Below are positions 46,622 through 57,740 of a DNA stretch of 64,000 bases, one piece after another. How positions within the stretch are numbered: the stretch's first letter is position 1; the number at the start of each line of letters is the position of its first letter. Below the pieces are notes generated by a model. The model searched no databases, was not told the origin of the DNA, and saw only the letters and a list, made by a program, of their open reading frames with translations. The position numbers were made by a program, and so were the translations under genes. Source of the stretch: Lineolata rhizophorae (lineage: Eukaryota > Ascomycota > Dothideomycetes > Lineolatales > Lineolataceae). The DNA is taken from NCBI GenBank assembly GCA_010093515.1, contig MU001675.1:887371-951370 (forward strand), in the 5' to 3' direction.

Positions 46622-49435
46622 TCAGTATCTTTCGATGAGCCACCCCCGCCGCTCGTCCTCGGGCATATCCATCAACATTTTCTGCTCCTCCCTCTTCATC
46701 ACGATATAGCGATCGACCATATCCCCGCCCAGCAGCTGCTTAAACTTGTAGTCGGTCTCGAGCCTGTCCAGTGCTTCCGCCAGACTCGCCGGCAACCGGC
46801 GTGTAATGCCGTACTCACTCCGTTGCTGCTCGCTCATCTTGCTTGGGTTGACTGCGCCTCCACAAAACTGATCGTTAGCAAAGTCGTCTTTTCTTGACCT
46901 CGACGATGAGCTAGACTCAACAGAAGGAAACTTACACGGTGTATCCTTCATCTCCGTGCTGTAGTCCGGGTGGTCCACGCCGATAAACCCCGCCGCAATG
47001 ACCGCTCCAAGCGCAAGATACATGTTCGCCATGCCGTCCAGACACCGCACCTCCCAACGGCCCTCCTTGACGCGCCGCAGCGGCGTCTCCCTATTCTCCG
47101 TGCCCCACGCCACCCACGTGCCGCCCGTCCAGTGGTCGTCGGCGACGCGCTCGTACGACACTTCCTCCGGCATCGTGAAGGCGCACACGCTCTCTAGGTG
47201 GTTCAGCACGCCAGCCCAGAAGGACATCTCGTCTTTGCGCGCCTTCTCGAGCGAGGTACGTGAGTGCAGCGACACGTGCGCGTGCGCCGCCGTGCCCGCG
47301 CCCCCGGGGAATGGCTGCGGGTGCAGCGTCGCGCGCAAGCCGTGCGAGTGCGCTATCTGCGCGATGGCGGTGCGGGCTTGGACTAGGGTGTCGACGGCGG
47401 CGAGCGGCTCTTGGGGACCCAGCACGAACTCGTACTGGCCGGGCCCGGACTCGGAGTGGAATTGCTTGACGTGAATTCCCATGGTGCTCAGGGCAGAGCT
47501 GATCTCGGCGAGCAGGGGGAACGCCGTGCTCCATTGTTCAGGGGTGACGGTGCCCCAGGCATGGTTGGTGGTCAAGGGTGCGTACGTGGACGGGGTGGAG
47601 GACGAGCGCTTCAGGAAGGTGACTTCGATTTCGAAGCCGACGAGGAGGTGGAGCTCAAAGGAAGAGAGATCGTCGCATCGTTCCTTTAGGCTACGGCGGG
47701 GACACTCCGGTAAACGTTTCCCGTCGGCATCCGTCCAGAAAGCCATGACGGTGGCTGAGGGGAGCGGGTCCTTGGGGTGCGTGCGGCGCAGCGTGGTCAG
47801 ATCCGGCTCGATGTATATCTGGCCCGTAGTGTTGGCGACGGAGGTAACAAAGTCGTTCTGCAAGGTGCCCTTGTTGCCGCTGGAGATTCCGAGACGGTTG
47901 TCTGACAAGATAAGATGGTGGAATTCGCCCACAGGAAGGACGCGGGAGCGCAATGTACCCATGTAGTCCACCCATTGAACATAGACGTACTCGATTGAAG
48001 GATTTTGGTCGAGGAACCCGTCGAGAATACTAACATCATAAACGTCTGATTCCGCCCGGTCTCTGATTGCTAAAGGGATTGTCGATAGCTCAATTTCAGG
48101 GGCCTGTAAGCGCAATTTGTACAGCCGATTTGAGTTTTCGAAAAGAATATTCGTCGCTAAGTCGACGGCCTCGGACGCAATAAGGTCCCTTTTGTATACA
48201 TAGTCCACAAGAACCTAGTCCAATAAATCAGAACTACTCATACGACAAATACCAGGGTTAGGCAAACGAATTTCTGAGAGTTGAATCGATACCTCTTCGA
48301 GAGCTTCTCGAAACTGCTTATTCGCAAGCCAGTATGTCTCCGGCAAGAAATGCCCATCAGTACTCCACAGGACCTTCGTCCCCGGGACCAGCTCAAGCGA
48401 TTGGCGTAGCACAGAAATCTCGCCGTCCCTACTAAGCATTGGAAAGACCTCACCCACGTCAAGATAAACATTAGCAAAGACGGTCGCCAGATAGCCGGCT
48501 TCTCTCGTGTACGGATATGCCGAGTGCAGCAGCACAAACGGAACCATTTCGTACTTTTCTATGAGTGTCTGGAGGTAGGCTGGGTTACTTCTCCGCAGAC
48601 AGATGTCTGAGTCGCCCAAACCAGTGTGGAATTGGAGTGGCTTCGTCCAAGTCGTCGTCTCCAGCACGCTAGCCAAGACATCGCATGTCTTAAGTACCAG
48701 ATAATCATTGATGCACTTCTTATTGATGCGGAATTCCCGATGCCGCAGCGCCCTTGTTAGATAGCGATCAAATGCCCGCTCCGCATCCTCTGCCACGACG
48801 TCCAAATCCGTGTCTACGTGCAAGCCCGATCGATAGCACACGACGCTCTTGAAGGCCGCGACAGCTGGATCCTCTACTGCCACAGTCAATGCTCTCTCGA
48901 ACCCCACCGTGAACTCATACCACGTATCCGCCAGGAAACCCTCCGCCCGCGCATCATCCTCGCTTATCTTGGCAAGAATGTCGGCGATGAGGTTCTCCGC
49001 GACCGTCTCGATCCGGACCACACGCTTCGTCGGACTAGGAGTGAACTGGTCATGCCAATGGAACGGGAACGTAGCACCAGTTCCCGATAGGCCGTCGTCC
49101 ATGAGGATGCACTCCGTCCCGGCCAGACACTTCCGATAGAGCTCCGCCGGGTCCGTGGCCAGCTGCTTGTCTCGCGCCTTCAGCACCGCATCCCACGACG
49201 CGTCGGCGGCGCAGCCGTACAGCTCGCGCAGCTGCTTGGACGCGCGTAGGTGGGCCAAAGACGCCTTTGCGTCTGCTAGAGCCGCGCCCCGGGCTTCCGT
49301 CGTGGCCGTCTCGAGCGGGTGATCGCGCAGCCGGTCATACCGCAGGAGGTTGTGCGCGTGGTTGTCGATGACGGGACAGCGCTGGGCTGCCGCACGGACT
49401 GACTCAACGGAGACTGGGTTCTTCTGGGCCGCCAT
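46622..49435 (-). CDS. fluG: FluG: amidohydrolase-glutamine synthetase fusion
   Basis: In Aspergillus nidulans FluG makes an extracellular signal that starts conidiation. Exons 49435-48293, 48214-46936 and 46851-46622 give 883 residues (A. nidulans FluG is about 865). Residues 1-381 are an amidohydrolase-2 domain with CPVIDNHAHNLLRYDRLRDH (metal His 26 and 28), FVLLHSAYPYTREAGYLATV and LWSTDGHFLPETYW. Residues 382-883 form a glutamine synthetase type I domain with YVQWVDYMGTLRSRVLP, FHSESGPGQYEFVLGPQEPL, AAHAHVSLH and the C-terminal FKQLLGGDMVDRYIVMKREE. The ATG at 49435 starts MAAQKNPVSVESVRAAAQRC. Intron 1 falls exactly at the domain boundary (REALEE/VLVDY). Intron 2 is 84 nt, in frame and free of stops, so it could be retained. 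It is divergent from the GHKL/NO VEIN gene. Confidence 0.94.
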
Positions 49436-50257
49436 AAATCGCAACTACATAATAGAGTGACAATTTGATCTCGTAGTCGACGGCTTGAACGGATCGTGGG
49501 GGCACAAGTGAGGGCCGCGGTTGTGAGCGCGTAACGTGCAGCCAACCTTGCACTATCGATAGGGTCAACCGCGCAGTGTGTATGTAGTATGTACATAGTA
49601 CGTATCGGGCGCAGGCCGACCAGACAAACATACAGCGTAACCACTACAGCCACATATCAATACAGTCAGTCATGGGGCAGCTACACATCATGGTGCGGTG
49701 TCCTAAGTCCATCGTCTCAAAAGATACTTTGACTTTCTTATATTTGCGCGAAATAACCCTTTATCCCGGCTCCTAGGCAATTTGCAAACATATCACTCAC
49801 AATGCAGGTCCAGCAAGCGCCAGCCCTGTTCGAATGCTCCTTCACATTGCCACTTCCTGGCAACCACCATCATCAGCTAACATCTTTTCAGGTAAAGATG
49901 TAATAATTTTGTTGTATCGTAGAATATGGTCTGCGGACGTAACTTAGACACATCAAGCTACTATCCGCTAGACAGCAGTTCGGCCTCCCATGTAACCGGC
50001 GCATATTTGCTCGAGAGTTCTGAGCAAGATCGCAACAAAAAATAACTATCTTGCCAGCGCGACTACGTGAAACACTACATGCAGCAAGTCTGCGGAGTAG
50101 GTGGTGCAGGCATGCCATATTCAGGTCGAGAGTTTGACCAAGCCCCTGCTGCGCCGCCGCTGCTGTGCCGCAGCGGCTGGGGGGTGTATTTAGTCCCGCG
50201 AGAGCGCCAGTTCTCCATCGACACGACCAGTTTTCAATCAAATCGAAAGTTCGAGCT
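49436..50257. promoter_or_regulatory. Divergent region fluG / GHKL-NO VEIN gene
   Basis: This 822 bp stretch separates the two start codons. It contains TATGTAGTATGTAC at 49581-49594 followed by ATAGTACGTAT, which are members of the TACGTAGTAC motif set. No open frame here looks real. Confidence 0.4.
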
Positions 50258-53200
50258 ATGGCCTCTCTATCGCGAGAGGAGGGTCGACAATTTATCCGCA
50301 AAATCGGAGTCGATAACGGGTGGATATCTGACGAAGATCGCCAAAAAACTCCAGAGAATGTACTCCAATCAATGGAAATTCTCCTACGGAAACTTGGATC
50401 TTCAACTAAGGCGTTAGTCCACTCTTCTCATCGCCGACCAGACGACTGACTTAGTCCATCTAACCTCATCGTAGACTCGCAACAAATTTGTACTCCAAAG
50501 ACACAAGATTTCTGTACGAGTTGATTCAAAATGCCGATGATAATCAATACGACCGCGCTCGTGCTGCTGGCGAAAGTCCGTTTCTCAGTTTTCAGATTTT
50601 CCCAGACAAAATCATCATCGATTCGAACGAAAATGGATTTACCGAGCGTAATGTCAAGGCAATTTGTAGCATGGGCGAAAGCACCAAATCAAACACCGGA
50701 GGTTACATTGGAGAAAAGGGCATCGGGTTCAAGTCAGTCTTCAAAGTGGCAAAGAAGGTGCATGTTCAGTCAGGACCATTTTCATTCTCCTTTAAGCACA
50801 CGCGTGATTCTGACGAGAATGGCTTGGGGATGGTGACCCCATTCAACGAGGAGTATGACGACCTCCCTCCATCCGTGCGGACACGAATGTCCTTGACATT
50901 CCACGGAATTTCCTGCTTCGAACAGATTGTTGAGGACTTTCTCAACCTACCAGACACACTCCTCCTCTTCTTGGTCCGGCTTGAAAGAATTCATGTCAAA
51001 GTACACCGAAGTGAAGAGGTTACCGAGGACACCGAAATATGCTACCCCAGACAGCAAAGTGTTGGTGAGAGTTTGCAGACCCTTACCAAGGTTTGCAAGC
51101 AGAACGGCAAGGAGCTTCGAACCCACAACAAGTACCATGTTGTTCAGAAAGCCATTGTCAATCTTCCACCCGATGCCGCACGGGCCAGTATGAACCATGC
51201 AACGGTGGTCCTCGCTTTCCCCATCAATGATTCGGATACGCCAATCGTGCAGCCACAACATGTCTTTGCGTTCTTGCCCGTCCGCAAGGTTGGGTTTAAC
51301 GTACGTATATTCCTCTCAAACAGCTCGTGGAAAGTAATACGAATATCCAGCTAACAATTTTCAACTAGTTCCTGATCCAATCGGATTTCATTACGCAGGC
51401 GAACCGAGAGGATATCTTCCATTCTCCTCGGAATCAGGCCCTTGTTTCTGGCGTTGCAGATGCTTTCCACGATGCGGTGATCAGGTTTTGCCGTCATCCA
51501 TCTCTTCAGTATTCGTGGATGAGGTACTTGCCGACGGATACTATCCTCGACGACTTTTGGGACAAACTAAGGGAGCAAATATATTCGAGATTAAGGACTA
51601 CAGCCATTCTGAGGTCAAGGCTTGGTACTCTCCGGGGTCCTGGTCAGCTTCGCATACTGTCAGCCGAGTATTGCGATGATGACGGCGAACCACTCGTGGC
51701 CGACCTAACCCCTGAACTCTACCTATCGGACAAATATAGGAAGGGTGATGTGAACACTCTACGGCTGCTGGGACTTGCGGATCTTCGTCTCCCCGAGTTT
51801 CTTGAAAGATTCGGGGCGGATCTCGAACGACAGGAATCCCGTTTTAAAAACCCCAGCACTGATGACGCATGGTATGCAAAGATTTCGAATGTTCTCTGCA
51901 GGCCGTTCGAACGGCGACAATTGTCTAGCCTCAAGAACACAGTCAGAGATCTCCCCTTGATACCTTTGCAAGACAAGACGTGGGTCTCGTCTCATGCCAG
52001 AACCTATTTTCCCACCACAGGATCTAGTCCGATACCAAAGGATATCGGTCTTAAACTTGTCCAACCGGAATTAGTCCAGCGTCCAGGCTGGAAGCATCTT
52101 CTTTCACAGCTCGGTGTCGACTTCTGCGAACTTTCTCAAGTGATCTCTCTAATACGATTAAAATACAAGTCACCCCTCGAAAGCAAGGCAGTTACCCCTT
52201 CAGAGTCGGTCTCGCACCTTGTGTACCTTTTCTGGAACCTCCAGGAGCACGAGGACCATATTGACGACTGCATCTGGATTATGGATGACAAAAGGAGAAG
52301 AATTCGTCGGTCATCGTTTAGGCAAATGCCCATCTATTTCAGAGATTTAGATGACTATAAGCCATTCCCGCTTTTTTGGAAGATCCAAACAAAAGACGAG
52401 AACGCGCCAGGACTCGAAGTTAGTTTCATCAATGATTTCTTGTATCTTGGGGCTGTCAAGGACGAAGCTCGAAATCATGGAAGATCTTGGACAGAATGGC
52501 TCGAAGATGTCGTAGGCATAAAAAGAGCTCCTGTACTTGCTGATGGAGAGGGGAAACTTTCTCGAGAATTCAAATACATCATCTCGCATCGCTCTCAGAA
52601 GCTTCTCAGTACGCTCAAGGCCCATTGGGGATTGTACGAAGCTCAGCTGCAAATGATAAAAGCGGCGCTAATTAGCAGCTACGTCACCTCCGACACAGGA
52701 ATGAGAGTGCAGCTTGGGAATTCATATCTTCCCTTACCGGAGCTTAAAGAGGCCGTAGCTTCGTTAAAGATCAGCAAATTTCCATTCGTCAAAATTGACC
52801 AGTCGCTCAAAGACGAGGAAAGGGATGAATGGGCATTTGTCTCTGGCCTCAAAGTTGGGATTCATCTCGATCTCCGCTTCCGCCTTGATGCTCTTGCACA
52901 TGCTGCCATCTTCTCTCCTGCACGTGCGTCCGCTTTCCCCCCTAGAGAACCTTGTCCCGACGTCATCGACAATCTTTTCGAATTTTACGGCGCAATTCAG
53001 TTTAGCTGCAGCACTGAAGAGGAGAAGGAACTTGTTCGGTATGTGCTCGCGCCATCATGACGCTGACTGCTGCTCACTTTACTCTTAGGAAATATTTCGA
53101 CAAAAAGTCAGTAATCTACGTCCCGTTTCGCTTGCACAATGGCGTATGTGCCGAAGCATCATGGAGAAAGTCAAATGAATGTGTATGGGACGCTCCGTCT

Positions 53201-55604
53201 TGGCTCACAACTAAATCGCCCCTCCGTGGCGTGGGGAGATATGATGAACTACGTACCCTCTTCAAGAGAGTACTGAAGGTCCCAGATACCCATTGGGAGG
53301 ACGTGGTCGATGAGTTGAACTTGAGAAAGTCTAAAATGATCGTTGACCCCATAACGCTGGAGTCCATCTATCATCGCCTGATGCGAGATTTCGAACAGGA
53401 TTCAGGCTTTGATCAAATACGGTAAGTAATCCTAAGAACAAAAGATCTCAGAAGAGACTCAATTAATGACATGCGCATATGAAGAGAATACTTTGAAAGA
53501 TTCAACCTGATTTATGTGCCGTCAAAAAAGACTTGGTGTGCTCCGTCATCCTGCCTTTGGGCAGAGGATACCATACAGATTCCTCGCAAAGAATCCATTG
53601 CAACTCCATACGCATCCCTGGAGGGATTTTTTACAAAGATACTGGGTATACGCACACCGGACGTTGGGATGCATGTCCAAGCGTTACTGGAACAAGCTCG
53701 AGAACTAGCTCAGGGAGTGGATCCCGTGACTCATTCTGAGAAACTCAAGGAGAGAATGACAATTATTAGCTCCATGAAACCGACGGAAACTGACCTAGCC
53801 CCTCTCCGCAAATCTCGAATTTTTCTTGTCAAGTTATCGGGTGGCACAATCAACTGGGCTGATCGAGACTCGGACTTCGCTATTGCAGATAAGCCAGAGT
53901 ACCAGCTTGCTTTCCAAGGTAAAGCCGCGCTTTTAGACTTCACTCTTGCGGAGATCCGTGCATGCATGCTATTTTTGATGGCTTCCGGCCTTGAAAGACG
54001 CTACATGTCCCTTGCGGTTGACGAGCAAACGGAAGTTGAAGGCGGTAATTCGGAGCCCAAATTGACTGATAAGTTCAGATCAAGGGCGTACGCTTTCTTT
54101 CGGTAAGACCGGAGGCAAAATCACTCCCTCAATCAGCAGTGCTGACAAAGCGACTAGCTGTGCTGTTCATTATAGCAGTCCCAAGGTTACGCACAGAAGC
54201 CGTTCGCTCTATGATCTTTTCGTAGCTGCTGAAGTGTATGAAAGCGACGGTATATCAAAGACCATGACGCTTTTTCAGTATGACAAATTCATCAAAATTG
54301 GCGGCAAGAAATCCAACTTTCATCTTGACGACAATGGAGATCAGCTTAGATTATATGTGCCTAAGAACAGAACGGATCGCGACCTCTGCTTTCTCCGGCA
54401 GCTCCCCAAGAGATTGGTTGCTTTCCTCTCGATTACGGAGCCTAAAGCTGAGTCTATCATCCAGAGCATCCTGAACTGTTCAGGTCTGCCCATTGTCGAC
54501 GAAATCCTGAACGACGAAGGAATCGTCGAAGTCGAAGGGATTGATCGCCCAGCGGAGTCGGACATAGAAAGCGAGCAACTTTCCGAAAACGAAGCAGCCC
54601 TCACTTCTCCACATCGTTCTCGGCTTTCGAGTGCGATCTCCGAGACTGCCCATTCGGAAGTTTCAGGAGACGAAGATGAAGTGCAGACCACGAGTACATC
54701 CCTCAGGTCAACCAGAATTGGCCACGCAGCTAGACAAAGAAGTTATGTCCCTTTTGCATCGCCGACGCCAGCCTCGAGCCCAGAGATCGAATTGCAGGAG
54801 CCCGACCAACAAGGAGAAAGATATCGTGCGCTCCTCAACCATGTCATTGTCGCCGCATCTAGAGCTACATTCCCAATATGCCGGACGGCTACGATAGCTA
54901 TAGGCGATGGTGCAAGGTTTGGTACAGCCTTTCTGGCACTAGTAAACAACTTTACGGTCCGTTCGCAAATTCGGGATATTAAAGTCGGAGCTGCCGGAGA
55001 GCTGTTTGTAAGTCGAATTCTCTCTACATTCGCATCTAGGGTCCAGAGTACTAATGCGACCTCAAGGTGTTCGAGCTCCTCAAGCAACTCAAACTTCCTC
55101 AGTTTTCCGCAGAAATGTGGAAAAGCACGATTCGCAAAGAAGTCAAGGTCCATGAAAATTATTCTGACTTGGAGCCGTGGCATGGTGTCGAGACCGCCGA
55201 CATTGTATACCCTGATGGTGAGGGTGACTTCACGAGGCTTCTGATCGAGAGGGGGTATTTTGGGCCTGCTTGGGCGAACGCCAAGCCGACGTATTATATC
55301 GAGGTCAAGACCACCACGGGAGAATGCGCAGATGAGTTCTACATGAGTGGCGCGCAATACAACCGAGTAAGTTTGGAAGCCGGTCTTGGAACGGAAAGCT
55401 CGCTTGCTAATGGCGGCTGCGGAACAGATGCAAGGAATGAGATTAGAATCTGACCGGCCGGCCGCAAATGTTTACATGTTATTTCGGGTTTTCAACCTTA
55501 CGAGGGAGAGCATCGGCCTCCGGCTACACTTGGACCCCGAGACCTGTAGGCGGGAGGGTGAGCTCTCGTTTCACGCTGACAAGTACGCAGTGAGACAAAC
55601 TTGA
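50258..55604 (+). CDS. Sacsin/NO VEIN-type GHKL ATPase with C-terminal restriction-endonuclease-like (DUF3883) domain
   Basis: Eight exons (50258-50412, 50475-51300, 51369-53038, 53089-53421, 53485-54102, 54158-55007, 55067-55366, 55428-55604) give 1642 residues, with every junction in frame. The N-terminal Hsp90-like ATPase has the N-box FLYELIQNADDN (64-75, Glu 67 and Asn 71), the G1 motif DSNENGF (101-107) and the G2 motif GYIGEKGIGFKS (128-139). A long, mostly unassigned middle follows. A Ser/acidic linker lies at about 1320-1400. The C-terminus is a NO VEIN domain: VGAAGELFVFELL (from about 1477), ETADIVY (Asp about 1529), YYIEVKTTTG (Glu 1563, Lys 1565), YMSGAQYNRM and VYMLFRVFN. D...ExK is the core of PD-(D/E)xK nuclease folds. 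Plant NO VEIN acts in development and auxin response. Prokaryotic relatives of both domains occur near defence genes. The role in fungi is unknown. Confidence 0.9.
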
Positions 55605-57740
55605 CTGTCGAGGGAGCGTGACGAAGGACAACGTGCTGGTGATGCCCAGAAGACAAGTAGGATATGGGATGGTGTAGCCTCGGTGTCTGTACACGCATTG
55701 AAGATAGAAAAGCTGATTGTACGCAAGAGGGGAACAATCTGAGGGTTGTAGATGCAAGTGTGACACCTGTCGTGGCTTTTTTGGATTCGTACAATATGCT
55801 ATGGACTGGCGGCCCAGGCGTTAGGTGCTTTTGTCGGTGTTGGCTGTGAATATGAATAATGATAGGATTTTGAACTGTGGATTTTCGCTGGATTGTGCTA
55901 TTGACTAGAGTTGAACGCAGCGGAAGTCAAATCTGGACTGAAACCCAAATACCAAGCGAGCGAAATGAATGGAGAGGCCCTGAGAAGACATTGCTTCACG
56001 TCCCTATCGGACAGCAAAACAGCATCTGAAGAACATCCCGAGAACCGTTCACTCTTGACTTTGCCAGTCATCATTCTTATCACTCCACTTCAACCTTCAG
56101 TCCAAGCAGCCAAATTAATTACCATTGCTCCTCCTTGCTCCTATACAAACAAAGTTCTGCACCGCCCAGCACCTAGGACAAAATTTAAATCCAATCAACC
56201 CAATCCATTACCGCGTACGGCTCTCATTTGCAGCCTGCTACAACAACATTCTACTCCGCATCACCCAGCGCCCAGGACAAAAGCCAAAAAAAAAGAAAAC
56301 AAAACACCGGTTTGTTAACCCTAATATACGTTCGTCGTTTCCCGGGAGCGCTCAGTGAAGAAGCTAAAAAAATAAAAGCCCGGGAAAAAGTCCGCCCAAT
56401 TCCATCCAAGTCTAGCCAACCAGCACTAAGATCTGCTGCTGCTCGCAAAAATTTCCGGTCTAATCGTGCCCTACCCAACCCAAAAAGCCCCCCGGCAGAC
56501 TGCAGTTGAAGACAGTACAAGTTGCTTGTGGGTTTCTGTCCCTCTTCTCTCGCAACCTAGACAATCAAAAGTCATGGCTCCGCTAAACCGGTAGTTAACG
56601 ACAAAATAGCCAAACTCACGTAATAGAAACCACACGAAGAGGCCTCATAAGGGTGCATTAAAGCTAAAACCTGCCTGCTCGACTCGCGTATCTCTAATCC
56701 CACTGTATCCCGCATGCCACAATCAACCTGGCCTGGTGCAGGTATCCCGACGGATAAAGCAGTTCTATCGGCTTTCCACCTCTCGAGTTTCGTTCCTTGC
56801 GCCTGACAGTCATTTATACCTCCGCTGTTCTATTCCCGCTCCCTAAACAAAGAAAAGAGAATATTACTATCATTAAGGATGACGAACAAGCTAAACCAGC
56901 TTGTTTCTCGGGCACGAGGGTGTGACCGGACACTAATATGCTATCTTGTCTTGTCGTTGGACGAATTACCCTGCCTCCAATCCATGCTCGCGCCCAACCA
57001 TGTAGCACCGAGGAAAGAAAAGAGGAGAAAGGGTGACATGAATGAAGAGGGACAGCTGTGACATAATAAAGTAGTGACAGACTAACAATGGCAAAAAAGA
57101 AAGTTTGCATGCAGAAGACCGTGGTGGTTCTTACCGGACTAGAGGGAATGCGCCGTTTGCGCCTCCAAAGAGCGTAATTCGCACAGGTGGCTGAAAGTAG
57201 ACGCAACAAAATGATGAATAGGGAGTAAAATGCGGCTCCTACAGGACCAACTACCACCCGTCCGGTAACACGGGGTTGCCAAAGAAAAAAAGTGAACTTG
57301 TTCAATGCAACAGTAGCAAGGGAAACAGAGCCACGGATGCTAGTGCAAAGGTGCGCTATGCAAAATTACCCTCTTCAAAGCCTTCCTTCCCTCTGTGCAG
57401 TCCAAGTGAGACAGCGAGGCAAAGGCCGGTCTAAGAGGAAGAGCGGGACGGTTTGAAACACGAGCATGGAGAGGACACCGACTAATTTGAAAAGGTAGTA
57501 AGAAACAATCATAGTCGCGGTGCTGACGAACTGTTCGCGTTCGCGGTGCATTTATGTATGTGGAAGGGACGAGCACGTTGCACGCATGCTCACCGGGTGA
57601 TAATGAGCGCAAGGCCATCCATCCAGGCTCCGCATGAACCCGACAGGCCAGCAATCCTATATCCGCGCGGCGGGATGAGTGTGTGCCTGCCCAAACCCGA
57701 CTGTATTAGCCTCAAGCTCGCCGTTTTATTCTCCAAAAAC
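55605..57740. other. 2.1 kb intergenic stretch, convergent genes
   Basis: This stretch lies between the ends of the GHKL/NO VEIN gene (+) and the metallopeptidase gene (-). It is AT-richer than its flanks around 55850-57300. Open frames such as 56814-57305 (-) show no family and no clear splice signals. It should include both 3' UTRs; no gene is called. Confidence 0.4.
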
